Assembly (NCBI GenBank): GCA_003612625.1
Contig: RAZJ01000030.1
Coordinates: 1-33,946 of the forward strand
Origin: a bacterium 1XD42-1
GTDB taxonomy: Bacteria > Bacillota > Clostridia > Oscillospirales > Ruminococcaceae
Direction of reading: 5' to 3'
Length of the DNA stretch: 33,946 nucleotides
Shown here in pieces: positions 7,905-15,518 of this stretch (position 1 is its first letter; the number at the start of each line of letters is the position of its first letter). The notes under the pieces are model-generated. The model was not told where the DNA came from. It worked only from the letters and a program-made list of their open reading frames with translations, and searched no databases. The position numbers and the translations under genes are program-made.

Positions 7905-8522
7905 TTATTTGGGGGCACTCCGTTTTTCCGATTTCCGAATGATTTTCCCTTTTTCTGCATAAATCTGCTCCACAGCAAATTCACTGCCTGAGCCGCCATA
8001 ATGATATGTTTCTACCATAACAGGGGCATCTTCATCAGGCCCTACAAGAATTACCAGAATATCATCCGGAGAGCCTGCTTTTACATGATTATAAAATTGA
8101 GTCCGCCGTTCCAGATTTAAAGGCATGCCCTCAATGTCCAAAACATAATCTGGGGAACTGTAAATCAAGTCTTCAATACCGTCAAAAACAGGCTGTCCTG
8201 ATTGCAAAGCCCATGCAGTTTGTAATGTCCGTTCTACAATGTCCTGGTAATGTTCGTCACTTACCTGAATAGCGCTGCCCTCGTCCGCCTTGCTGGCCAC
8301 TTCCGGAACTTCACTGGATGGAACTGTAATGGCAGAAGAAACCGCTTCGGGAACAGAATCTGCCAATGAAGGCGGTTCCGCATCTTCTATGGCAGGAATA
8401 TCTCCTGCTGCACTTGAAGCTCCTGCTGGATCACCTGATGCGGGAGAGGCAGGCTGGGAACACCCATTCAAGGCACATATAAATAAAAAACATAAAAGAA
8501 GGATCTTTGCTTTCTTTCTCAT
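7905..8522 (-). CDS. Putative lipoprotein, unknown function
   Basis: From ATG 8522 (AAGGAG seven bases upstream) the protein has 205 residues and a type II signal peptide ending in LNGC, with the lipidated cysteine at C21. The longer frame to 8573 adds residues that spoil the signal peptide. A low-complexity Ala/Ser/Pro/Glu spacer (about 22-88) leads to a compact C-terminal domain (about 90-205) with regular helices and strands (DEHYQDIVERTLQTAWALQSGQPVFDGIEDL; DDILVILVGPDEDAPVMVETYHY). I do not recognise this domain. It sits between two secreted-protein genes on the same strand, so it is probably anchored on the outer face of the membrane as part of the same surface system. Confidence 0.75.
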   Translation of the reverse strand: MRKKAKILLLCFLFICALNGCSQPASPASGDPAGASSAAGDIPAIEDAEPPSLADSVPEAVSSAITVPSSEVPEVASKADEGSAIQVSDEHYQDIVERTLQTAWALQSGQPVFDGIEDLIYSSPDYVLDIEGMPLNLERRTQFYNHVKAGSPDDILVILVGPDEDAPVMVETYHYGGSGSEFAVEQIYAEKGKIIRKSEKRSAPK

Positions 8523-8639
8523 CTGCGGACTCCTTATCCTAAAATCAAAACAACATTTTATTCTATGTATCAAACAGTTACTGTATTATTCTTTGGTGCT
8601 ATTTACGAAAGGGCGAAGGCTATTGACGAAAAGAAGGGG

Positions 8640-9245
8640 TTAGGCTAAAGCTACTATCAGGGTAGGTGTAACGGTAAAGGTGCCAGTAGAACCAGCCGCG
8701 CTTCCAATATTACCAACAATATACAATCTGCCCACTGCATTAGCGGCAAGATTTGTTAATAGTGGTGTATTATTGGTTCCATTTTTCAGCCACTTTGCTC
8801 CAGAAAAATCTTGTGGCTGTGTCCGGCTTTCAACAAGCCCTACTGCAATTTGATCAGAAAGAATCGAATCGCCGTTATCGCTCCAAGAAGCATTTGGCAT
8901 CTTACTCAAATCCACAGATGTTCTTCCTACAGAAATATCAACGGGAACTGTGGAATGATTTGTAACATCAATTGCTGGAGAAATTACCTTATTTACTGTT
9001 GACAAGCTATAATTCATATCAAATGGAATATAGGCCGGCATTGTCACAGAAATAATCGTAGGCTGTACGGTACCGACTAATTCAATTGATTTTCCGCCTT
9101 GAATGGCAATATTGACACCATCATCAATATTACCATCGTCAATATTACTATCACTATAAGCTGTTGGTAAGGCAAATGCTGTTGAAGACAGGCATACGAC
9201 CAACAACATACAAACTGCTAGGAATAAACTTAAGCTCTTTTTCAC
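8640..9245 (-). CDS. Secreted beta-rich surface protein
   Basis: This 201-residue protein starts at GTG 9245 with AAGGAA eight bases upstream. A signal peptide ends near AFA (residue 25). A short repeat NIDDG-NIDDG follows (34-43), then a beta-sandwich-like body: VQPTIISVTMPAYIPFDMN, then SPAIDVTNHSTVPVDISV, and a final GTFTVTPTLIVALA. The pattern of 'VTxPxxIPF...I.V.N.S..PV.V...' resembles small surface beta-sandwich proteins such as WxL-like or pilin-like subunits, but the diagnostic WxL motif and a sorting signal are absent. It lies 28 bases after the membrane-anchored partner at 9274-9798, which is good evidence of one transcript. The function is not known; assembly into an extracellular structure is an inference. 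Confidence 0.75.
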   Translation of the reverse strand: MKKSLSLFLAVCMLLVVCLSSTAFALPTAYSDSNIDDGNIDDGVNIAIQGGKSIELVGTVQPTIISVTMPAYIPFDMNYSLSTVNKVISPAIDVTNHSTVPVDISVGRTSVDLSKMPNASWSDNGDSILSDQIAVGLVESRTQPQDFSGAKWLKNGTNNTPLLTNLAANAVGRLYIVGNIGSAAGSTGTFTVTPTLIVALA

Positions 9246-9273
9246 AAAACCGCTTCCTTTATCTTAAATGTCA

Positions 9274-9798
9274 TCATACGGAGATGATTTTGATTTGTGC
9301 CCCGGTCTGCCCAATCAGCTCTTGTGTTTCCTCATCATAAGCATTCAGATAAACAATTGCATCATAAGTCCCTGGCGACAGGGGCTTGTCCAAAGTCACT
9401 GATTCCAAATAAGAACCTGGAACCAATGCTTTCGATTCATAAATCGGTTTCTCCTGCCCCGCCAAGACAATCTGTGCCGTTATGAGCTTTGCATTATTAG
9501 AAGGATTTTCCAACAAGAGGTTCATTTCTCCTGTTTTATTGTCGAACATCGGACTCGTGTTAATGGAAAAAGCTATCTTACTTTTATCTAAAATTTCCTG
9601 TAACTGCTTCCTCCTTGTTTCTTCATCCACGCCCGGCATCTCGCCCACAGTAGCATTTGCCTCTAATTCCAGACCATTTTTCCCCCGGTCCATATTAAGG
9701 AATACTGCTGTCCCAATTCCAACCGCTGCTAATACGGCACATCCTGACGCCAGCAGGATTTTTTTCTTTTGTTTTTGCTTTTCTTGCTCTTTTGTCAT
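9274..9798 (-). CDS. Membrane-anchored surface protein with C-terminal beta domain
   Basis: I start this 174-residue protein at ATG 9798 (AAAGGG upstream) rather than the TTG at 9825. A Lys/Gln-rich cytosolic N-terminus precedes a single membrane helix (about 14-37, ILLASGCAVLAAVGIGTAVFL). A conserved-looking stretch follows (GEMPGVDEETRRKQLQEILDKSKIAFSINTSPMFDN), then a beta-sandwich ending in GQTGAQIKIISV. I recall similar proteins next to small secreted Ig-like proteins in Clostridia, but no function has been given to them to my knowledge. It is the first gene after the strong promoter at 9871-9898 and is followed closely by the secreted protein at 8640-9245. The two may be an anchor and its subunit. 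Confidence 0.78.
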   Translation of the reverse strand: MTKEQEKQKQKKKILLASGCAVLAAVGIGTAVFLNMDRGKNGLELEANATVGEMPGVDEETRRKQLQEILDKSKIAFSINTSPMFDNKTGEMNLLLENPSNNAKLITAQIVLAGQEKPIYESKALVPGSYLESVTLDKPLSPGTYDAIVYLNAYDEETQELIGQTGAQIKIISV

Positions 9799-9870
9799 GG
9801 CCTTCACCCTTTCGTAAATCACCAAAGATGCTGTAAACCCTATTTTAAATTTGAGTTATAGCCTTATTAT

Positions 9871-9898
9871 ATTATAAACGCCTGTAAATAAAAGTCAA
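9871..9898 (-). promoter_or_regulatory. Strong sigma-A-type promoter for the surface-protein genes
   Basis: On the minus strand TTGACT, 16 bases, then TATAAT. The match is nearly consensus and lies about 75 bases upstream of ATG 9798. It would let the surface-protein genes be transcribed apart from the glycosyltransferase genes upstream. Confidence 0.75.
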
Positions 9899-9966
9899 GC
9901 TTTATGACAGCACAAACCACAATTCCTTCCTATAAAGTATTGGTAATTTTACAGTTCAATGGCACA

Positions 9967-11079
9967 TTATTCCATAAAAGGAAAATAAATTTTTGCCATT
10001 TGCAAAACCGCATCCTCTTTTGAATAGTTTTTAGCCTTTATCCGGTTTGTATTTCCAGATTTTTCCCGGAATCCAGCATCCTGATACATCTGTAAAATTG
10101 CCTGCCGGAAAGCCTTGCTGTCATTTACCGGAAAAAGGAAACCATTTTTTCCATCTTCAATCAGATCTACCTGCCCTCTGATTTTGGTACATACAACAGG
10201 CAATCCGCTTGCCATTCCTTCCAGCAGATTTACCGGAAGCCCTTCCTGTCGGCTTACAGAAACCACTAAATCTGCTGACTGGCAAAACCGTTCGACATCT
10301 TTCCGGTATCCGAAAAAAAATACTGTATCAGATAACCCAAGCTGTTGGACAAGCTGACGGCAGGCTTCAAAAGTCCGGCCTTTTCCTAATAAAATGACTT
10401 TTAATTCTGGAATATGCGTTTTTAAAAAAGGTATGTTGCGGATAAAAAAATCGTGGTTTTTCCGGGGAATAAATTCTGCGGTATATAGTAATACAAAAGC
10501 TTTTTCCGGTATTCCTTGGGCCTGCCGCAATTTCATTTTTTCTGTTTTCCCCGCCGGACGGAACCTTTCAAGATCTACCCCTGCACTGGAAATTTTTTCT
10601 GTTTGGCGGCTATGAAACCGCTTTTTAGCAATCTGATAATCTTCTTCATTTAATGTGATAATACAATCTGTAATGCAGGATAGAAATTTTTCCACCGGGT
10701 AATATATAAGCCAATACGATATGGGTGCTCCCTGATAAAAATGGAACCCATGCGCTGTATAAAGGACTTTTGTACCTTTCCTTCTGGCTCCTGATGCTGC
10801 TAAACGGGTAACGACACCGCCCATAGGCGTATGACAATGAATGATGCGGTATTGCTCCTGGGAAATGATCTTTTTCAACTGGAAATAAGCTTTTATATTG
10901 TCTAAATGATAAGGGGAACGGTGAAAAGAAACTCGAAAATGCCGATCGCAGCAAGGAATTTCTTCTTCATCTAAGGATGCGTAATGAACTTCCCAGCCTT
11001 GTTTTTGGAACCATTCCATTAAGGGCCAATTAAACTTTGAAAAATTTGCTACATGGGAGGTAAACAAAACTTTTTTCAT
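9967..11079 (-). CDS. Glycosyltransferase family 4 (GT-B), EPS synthesis
   Basis: This 370-residue cytosolic glycosyltransferase has the usual two Rossmann-like halves. The N-terminal half carries CHTPMGGVVTRLAA and TAHGFHFYQG. The C-terminal half has the nucleotide-sugar site: FIPRKNHDFFI, LLGKGRTFEACRQLV, and the E-x7-E motif (E279 and E287 in EGLPVNLLEGMASGLPVV). It would add one sugar to a lipid-linked glycan. It begins six bases after the stop of the sugar transferase and its Shine-Dalgarno overlaps that stop, so the pair is co-transcribed. The donor and acceptor sugars cannot be told. It is similar to EpsD/EpsF-type enzymes of biofilm polysaccharide clusters. Confidence 0.88.
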   Translation of the reverse strand: MKKVLFTSHVANFSKFNWPLMEWFQKQGWEVHYASLDEEEIPCCDRHFRVSFHRSPYHLDNIKAYFQLKKIISQEQYRIIHCHTPMGGVVTRLAASGARRKGTKVLYTAHGFHFYQGAPISYWLIYYPVEKFLSCITDCIITLNEEDYQIAKKRFHSRQTEKISSAGVDLERFRPAGKTEKMKLRQAQGIPEKAFVLLYTAEFIPRKNHDFFIRNIPFLKTHIPELKVILLGKGRTFEACRQLVQQLGLSDTVFFFGYRKDVERFCQSADLVVSVSRQEGLPVNLLEGMASGLPVVCTKIRGQVDLIEDGKNGFLFPVNDSKAFRQAILQMYQDAGFREKSGNTNRIKAKNYSKEDAVLQMAKIYFPFME

Positions 11080-11085
11080 GGCCCC

Positions 11086-12504
11086 TTATCCAATTCCCCC
11101 TCTGCCTGCTTTCACAATCTCCAGTTTTTCCTTATTTTCTGTTACCGCCGGTATCGGCGGATGCGGCGTTTTTTCTGCAACGCCTTCAGTGCTTTCTGTC
11201 TGAAATAATATTTTAACCGTCATCATCATAAGCTTAATATCCAGGAAAAAAGAATAATTCTCTATGTACATTAAATCCAGCTTTAATTTATCATAAGGAG
11301 TTGTATTATATCTCCCTAAGATCTGGGCATAGCCTGTCAGTCCAGCCTTTACCTTTAAACGGTATGTAAATTCTGGTATGCTTTCCAAATATTCTGTCAT
11401 AATTTCAGGACGTTCCGGCCGGGGACCTACAATACTCATGTCCCCTTTTATAATGTTGATCAATTGCGGCAATTCATCAATCCGAAGCTGCCGGATCCAT
11501 TTCCCGATTGGTGTAATCCTTCCGTCATTTTTAGACGCCAGCCGAGGACCGCCTTCTTTTTCAGCATCTATAATCATGCTCCGGAATTTATAAACTTCAA
11601 ACTGTTTTCCATTTAAAGTCAGCCTTTTTTGGCGATAAAATACAGGGCCATGATCATATAATTTGATCGCTATAGCAACACAGGCCATAAGAGGCGATAA
11701 AATAATCAGGGCCATCACTGAAAAAATTAAATCTAAAGCCCGTTTACCAAATCTTTGTTCCAAAGTCAGCCCATGATTCCGGCAAAGCAAAAGGGGCGTA
11801 TCAAATAAATGGATACAATCTGCTCCCCGAACAATGGTATCTGAAATTTTAGGAGTCAAATAAGTCCGAATGCTTCTTTCAAAACAATATTTTAATATCC
11901 GGTTACGCATTTCAGCCTTTACATCACAGATAATAACAGCTTCATACTGCTCTATCCTGCGGCAAATTTTCTTAAACCCTTCTGAAATATTAACGGCTTC
12001 ACAAATTTCATATTTATCTGCCCTGGACGCCATTTTTATAACCAGACTTTCCGCCCTGTCGCCATCATAAACAAAAACCATTTTGTGAGGAGGATATAAT
12101 TTTTTATATAATTTATCGGAACCGATTCCCCACAGGGCCATTAAAATAACATCGCATATAGTCATTCTCATAATTGGAAAAGGGGACATAAATTGCCGGC
12201 CGATCAAACTAATTTGTAAATATGTAATAACATTTACAAAAGCCAGAGAAAGAAATCCGGAAAAAATAACATCTCCCCGCTTAAAATATCCAATCCGATA
12301 ACCACCGTAAATCCGCGTAAAGACATACAACAGCACACCATACACAGTAATGACCAGCCAATTTCCTTTCCTGAAAAAAGGCTGTACAATAATCCCTGCA
12401 TAGTAAGTGTACCAAATATATCCAAATACTGCCGTAAGCAAAAATAAAATCACTAAAGTGGTTAAAAACATCACGATCCGGCGGTATTGATCCCTGTTCG
12501 GCAT
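11086..12504 (-). CDS. Polyprenyl glycosylphosphotransferase (initiating sugar transferase)
   Basis: This 472-residue enzyme has four or five N-terminal membrane helices (10-125), a degenerate nucleotide-binding middle (about 140-240), and the bacterial sugar transferase domain (253-440) with its re-entrant helix (ALDLIFSVMALIILSPLMA). The hallmark residues are present: YKFRSM (305-310), the catalytic D343-E344 in RIDELPQLIN, and GPRPER (360-365). Such enzymes move a sugar-1-phosphate from UDP-sugar to undecaprenyl phosphate, the first committed step of exopolysaccharide or capsule synthesis. It is first in the EPS operon and has its own promoter. The architecture is the long WcaJ-like form. 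Confidence 0.9.
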   Translation of the reverse strand: MPNRDQYRRIVMFLTTLVILFLLTAVFGYIWYTYYAGIIVQPFFRKGNWLVITVYGVLLYVFTRIYGGYRIGYFKRGDVIFSGFLSLAFVNVITYLQISLIGRQFMSPFPIMRMTICDVILMALWGIGSDKLYKKLYPPHKMVFVYDGDRAESLVIKMASRADKYEICEAVNISEGFKKICRRIEQYEAVIICDVKAEMRNRILKYCFERSIRTYLTPKISDTIVRGADCIHLFDTPLLLCRNHGLTLEQRFGKRALDLIFSVMALIILSPLMACVAIAIKLYDHGPVFYRQKRLTLNGKQFEVYKFRSMIIDAEKEGGPRLASKNDGRITPIGKWIRQLRIDELPQLINIIKGDMSIVGPRPERPEIMTEYLESIPEFTYRLKVKAGLTGYAQILGRYNTTPYDKLKLDLMYIENYSFFLDIKLMMMTVKILFQTESTEGVAEKTPHPPIPAVTENKEKLEIVKAGRGGIG

Positions 12505-12531
12505 AATTCCACCCTTTCTTTCTCTTGCAAT

Positions 12532-12560
12532 ATATTAACATGAATTTCTTATGAATGCAA
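12532..12560 (-). promoter_or_regulatory. Putative promoter of the EPS operon
   Basis: On the minus strand TTGCAT, 17 bases, then TAATAT, about 28 bases upstream of the sugar-transferase ATG. Confidence 0.6.
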
Positions 12561-12612
12561 TAGATTGTAAACAAGAAAAAATGGAGAAATTTTTATAATC
12601 CACAAATTCCCT

Positions 12613-13761
12613 CTAAACAGAAGTTTCTTTTTTATGCTGGTTAAAATACATAAATAAATTACATTTGATCATGCCGTTGTATAATTTCCGGCGGCGCATG
12701 GCCCGGCGGCCAAATATTTCTTCAAAATCTTCTGTTGGGCTGATGATATAATAACTTATATTATCCTTAGGCGCAAATACATGTCCCATTTCGCGGCATA
12801 ATTCTTGTGCTTGATTTTGTTCCAGCATCCGTTCCCCGTATGGCGGGTTTGTAAGAATAATACACGGCCGATCCGGAGGCGTAAAATCCTTTAAATCCCG
12901 TTGTTTTGTCTTAATTCGGGCCGCTACCCCTGCTCTGGAGGCATTTTCTAACGTTAATTTGATTGCTTGCGGATCATTGTCAAAAGCATAAGCTAAAAAA
13001 TTTGCATCCCGCTGTATGGCTGCAATCGCTTCTTCTCGGGCATCGTCAAAGATCCGGTTGCTGAAGCAGTGCCAATCCTGTGCAGCAAACCGGCGGTGAA
13101 TCCCCGGTGCAATATTCATTGCCCGTAAAGCAGCTTCAATGACTAATGTTCCAGAGCCGCACATGGGATCACATATTAAGGAATCTGGCCGTACCCGGGC
13201 CAAATCTACAATACCTGCCGCTAAAGTTTCTTTAATTGGCGCTTCATTGGATTTCAAACGGTACCCCCGTTTATGGAGCCCCGCTCCGGAAGTATCCAAT
13301 ACCAACGTTACAATATCTTTATGCAGGAAAAATTGCACCTGGTATTTTACACCGGTTTCCTCAAAATAACTTTGATGATACGTATTTTCAAAACGGCGTA
13401 CAATAGCCCGTTTTATAATGCTTTGACAATCCGGTATACTGGTCAGCCTGGAATGAATAGAAGAACCCTTTACTGGAAACTGGTCTTTGATCCCGATCCA
13501 TTCTTCCCAAGGCAGTTCTGCTGTCCCGTCAAACAACTGTGAAAAGGTTTCGGCCCGGAAGCTGCCCATTACAATGCCAACCCGTTCCGCTGTGCGCAGC
13601 CATAAATTTGCTTTTGCTACCATGGCCAAATCCCCTTCAAACTGAATCCGGCCATCCATTACCTGGATATTTTCTCCGCCTATCTTTTTTATTTCATAAT
13701 TTAAAATGCTTTCCAGCCCAAACAGGCATGGACATAATAAGGTTATTTTTTTGGAATCCAT
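12613..13761 (-). CDS. THUMP-domain 23S rRNA (guanine-N2) methyltransferase, RlmL/YpsC-type
   Basis: This 382-residue protein has an N-terminal ferredoxin-like and THUMP RNA-binding region (about 1-155). A class I S-adenosylmethionine methyltransferase domain follows, with motif I DPMCGSGTLVIEAA (198-211) and catalytic motif NPPYGER (305-311). These match the family of stand-alone RlmL-like enzymes in Firmicutes, often mis-annotated as N6-adenine DNA methylases. The expected product is m2G in 23S rRNA; this is by family and not shown here. The length is normal and there is no fused RlmK half as in E. coli. It lies alone between the EPS operon and the small gene at 13900. Confidence 0.88.
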   Translation of the reverse strand: MDSKKITLLCPCLFGLESILNYEIKKIGGENIQVMDGRIQFEGDLAMVAKANLWLRTAERVGIVMGSFRAETFSQLFDGTAELPWEEWIGIKDQFPVKGSSIHSRLTSIPDCQSIIKRAIVRRFENTYHQSYFEETGVKYQVQFFLHKDIVTLVLDTSGAGLHKRGYRLKSNEAPIKETLAAGIVDLARVRPDSLICDPMCGSGTLVIEAALRAMNIAPGIHRRFAAQDWHCFSNRIFDDAREEAIAAIQRDANFLAYAFDNDPQAIKLTLENASRAGVAARIKTKQRDLKDFTPPDRPCIILTNPPYGERMLEQNQAQELCREMGHVFAPKDNISYYIISPTEDFEEIFGRRAMRRRKLYNGMIKCNLFMYFNQHKKETSV

Positions 13762-13850
13762 CTTATTTTTATCCCTTCCGGCGGCGCCTTTTTATTATTA
13801 AAAATTGATTTCTGAATGAAATGATTATAGCACAAAATTTAAAAAATTGC

Positions 13851-13884
13851 AAAAAAATACCTGCCATTCCTGACAGGCATTTTT
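13851..13884 (-). terminator. Rho-independent terminator
   Basis: On the minus strand ATGCCTGTC pairs with GGCAGGTAT (9 bp with two G-U pairs) around a 6-base loop and is followed by seven T. It ends the small gene at 13900-14238. Five T on the plus side mean it could work in both directions. Confidence 0.72.
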
Positions 13885-13899
13885 AAATTCCGGGCTTTT

Positions 13900-14238
13900 T
13901 TATTTAAGCAGATCCAAAACAGCTCTGCCAGCCGTACAAGCTGGGCAATCACAATATTTTTCACCAGCCGCTTTTAAATCTTTCGCATGGGCATGAAATT
14001 TTTTAGCAGTATCTGCTCCAAATAACTGTGCCCCTTGTTCAGAACCTGTAAAAGCAATTACATCATCTACTGATAAAATATCTGCTTCTAATTCCGCAAT
14101 ATATTTTTTGGTTTCTTCCGCTTCTTTTTCTGTCCCAACAGCATCTAACCAGACTTGTGCGGCAGTTTTTGCTTCCTGGCTGCATGATGACGCATTCATC
14201 AATTCACGGGTTTTTTCCATAGCTGCATTCAAATTCAT
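13900..14238 (-). CDS. Small conserved protein with CDCPAC motif, unknown function
   Basis: This 112-residue, mostly helical, acidic protein ends in a cysteine motif CDCPAC (96-101); another cysteine is C19. I recall similar Clostridia proteins being labelled 'Hsp90' or 'molecular chaperone' in databases, but nothing in the sequence resembles the GHKL ATPase of Hsp90, and I would not transfer that name. The close CxCPxC spacing could bind a metal or undergo thiol exchange. The Shine-Dalgarno AAGGGAG lies 10 bases before the ATG. It has its own promoter, divergent from the glycerate kinase. No operon partner is visible. Confidence 0.72.
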   Translation of the reverse strand: MNLNAAMEKTRELMNASSCSQEAKTAAQVWLDAVGTEKEAEETKKYIAELEADILSVDDVIAFTGSEQGAQLFGADTAKKFHAHAKDLKAAGEKYCDCPACTAGRAVLDLLK

Positions 14239-14267
14239 AGTCCATCTGCTCCCTTGTTTTTTTATTT

Positions 14268-14296
14268 ATAGTACGCTGAATTTCCTGTTCTGTCAA
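14268..14296 (-). promoter_or_regulatory. Putative promoter of the small CDCPAC protein gene
   Basis: On the minus strand TTGACA, 17 bases, TACTAT, about 30 bases upstream of the ATG at 14238. Confidence 0.6.
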
Positions 14297-14314
14297 GATA
14301 AAATCAAAATAATA

Positions 14315-14343
14315 TTGACAGGATTCCTGCAAAATATTAAGAT
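14315..14343 (+). promoter_or_regulatory. Putative promoter of the glycerate kinase gene
   Basis: TTGACA (14315-14320), 17 bases, TAAGAT (14338-14343), twenty bases upstream of the chosen start codon. Its -35 box lies 18 bp from that of the divergent promoter. Confidence 0.68.
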
Positions 14344-14362
14344 ATTTTTGAAAGGATACCTG

Positions 14363-15502
14363 ATGCTTATGAAAAAAATAATACTGATTCCCGATTCTTT
14401 TAAAGGTACATTATCTTCTATGCAGATTTGCGGTATTTGGAGCGCTAAAGTACAGGAATATTTTCCGGAATGCCAAATCATATCCATTCCCATAGCGGAT
14501 GGGGGAGAAGGCACTGTTGATTGTTTTTTAACTGCTCTAGGCGGTAAAAAAATAAAAACCTTTGTAAAAAATCCTTATTTTGAAGAAATCGAAAGCTTTT
14601 ACGGCTTATTAAACGACGGAAAAACGGCTGTCATTGAAATGGCGGCATGTGCAGGGCTTCCATTGGTGGAAAACCGGAAAAATCCCTGCTGCACCACTAC
14701 TTATGGTGTGGGCCAGTTGATATTAGATGCTGCCCAGCAAGGTGCTGGAAAAATCATTATCGGTTTAGGCGGCAGTTCTACGAATGATGGCGGCTGTGGG
14801 GCTGCTTCTGCCGCAGGCATCCAGTTTTATAATAAAGCCGGGGAAATTTTTATTCCAGTTGGCGGTACGCTTCATGAAATTGAACGGATCTCTTTTGAAA
14901 AATGTAATCCCCTTCTCAACGGGATCGAAATCATTACCATGTGCGACATTGACAATCCCATGTATGGCCCAAATGGTGCCGCTTATGTTTTTGCCCCGCA
15001 AAAAGGCGCTGATCCAAAAGCTGTTGATTTTTTAGATGGAGGGTTACGCCATTTAGCTGGCATTTTGGAACGGGATTTACATTTAAACATTTCCCAAATT
15101 CCCGGAACTGGTGCGGCTGGCGCTATGGGAGCCGGTATGGTTGCCTTTTTTCATTCCCAGCTGCGGATGGGAATAGAAACGATTTTAGATACCGTACATT
15201 TTTCCCAGATCCTCTCTGATGCAGATATGATATTTACTGGGGAAGGGAAATTTGACCGGCAGAGCCTTCATGGAAAAGCAGTCATTGGGATTGCAAAACG
15301 GGCAAAAGAAAAAAATATCCCTGTTATTGTCCTTGCCGGCGGTGTTGAGGAGGATATTGACGCCGCTTATGAAATGGGAGTCAGTGCTGTTTTTTCTATC
15401 AACCGGCTTCCGCAAAAATTTTCTGTCAGCCGCTACAAAAGTGTGGAAAATATCACAGCAGCATTTGAAAATATCCTTCGCTTGATAAAAAGTTTAAAAT
15501 GA
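14363..15502 (+). CDS. Glycerate kinase
   Basis: This 379-residue protein is a member of the GlxK/GarK glycerate 2-kinase family: the N-terminal KKIILIPDSFKGTLSS, then PIADGGEGTVDCFL, GLGGSSTNDGGCGAASAAG, CDIDNPMYGPNGAAYVFAPQKGA, GTGAAGAMGAGM and TGEGKFDRQSLHGKA are all family signatures. It phosphorylates D-glycerate with ATP and feeds lower glycolysis. The frame is open upstream to 14108, but AAAGGA at 14351-14356 sits six bases before ATG 14363, the promoter ends at 14343, and homology begins here. ATG 14369 is an alternative two codons on. The next gene follows after 16 bases. No glyoxylate or galactarate genes surround it. Confidence 0.92.
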   Translation: MLMKKIILIPDSFKGTLSSMQICGIWSAKVQEYFPECQIISIPIADGGEGTVDCFLTALGGKKIKTFVKNPYFEEIESFYGLLNDGKTAVIEMAACAGLPLVENRKNPCCTTTYGVGQLILDAAQQGAGKIIIGLGGSSTNDGGCGAASAAGIQFYNKAGEIFIPVGGTLHEIERISFEKCNPLLNGIEIITMCDIDNPMYGPNGAAYVFAPQKGADPKAVDFLDGGLRHLAGILERDLHLNISQIPGTGAAGAMGAGMVAFFHSQLRMGIETILDTVHFSQILSDADMIFTGEGKFDRQSLHGKAVIGIAKRAKEKNIPVIVLAGGVEEDIDAAYEMGVSAVFSINRLPQKFSVSRYKSVENITAAFENILRLIKSLK

Positions 15503-15518
15503 AAAAGGAGGCAGATGG

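Noticed and set aside
13900-14238. Calling the 112-residue protein an Hsp90 chaperone
   Set aside because: No GHKL ATPase motifs are present and the size is one sixth of Hsp90. The label appears to be propagated database noise.
14108-14362. Upstream extension of the glycerate kinase frame
   Set aside because: It overlaps the divergent gene and both promoters. Family homology, ribosome site and promoter all place the start at 14363.
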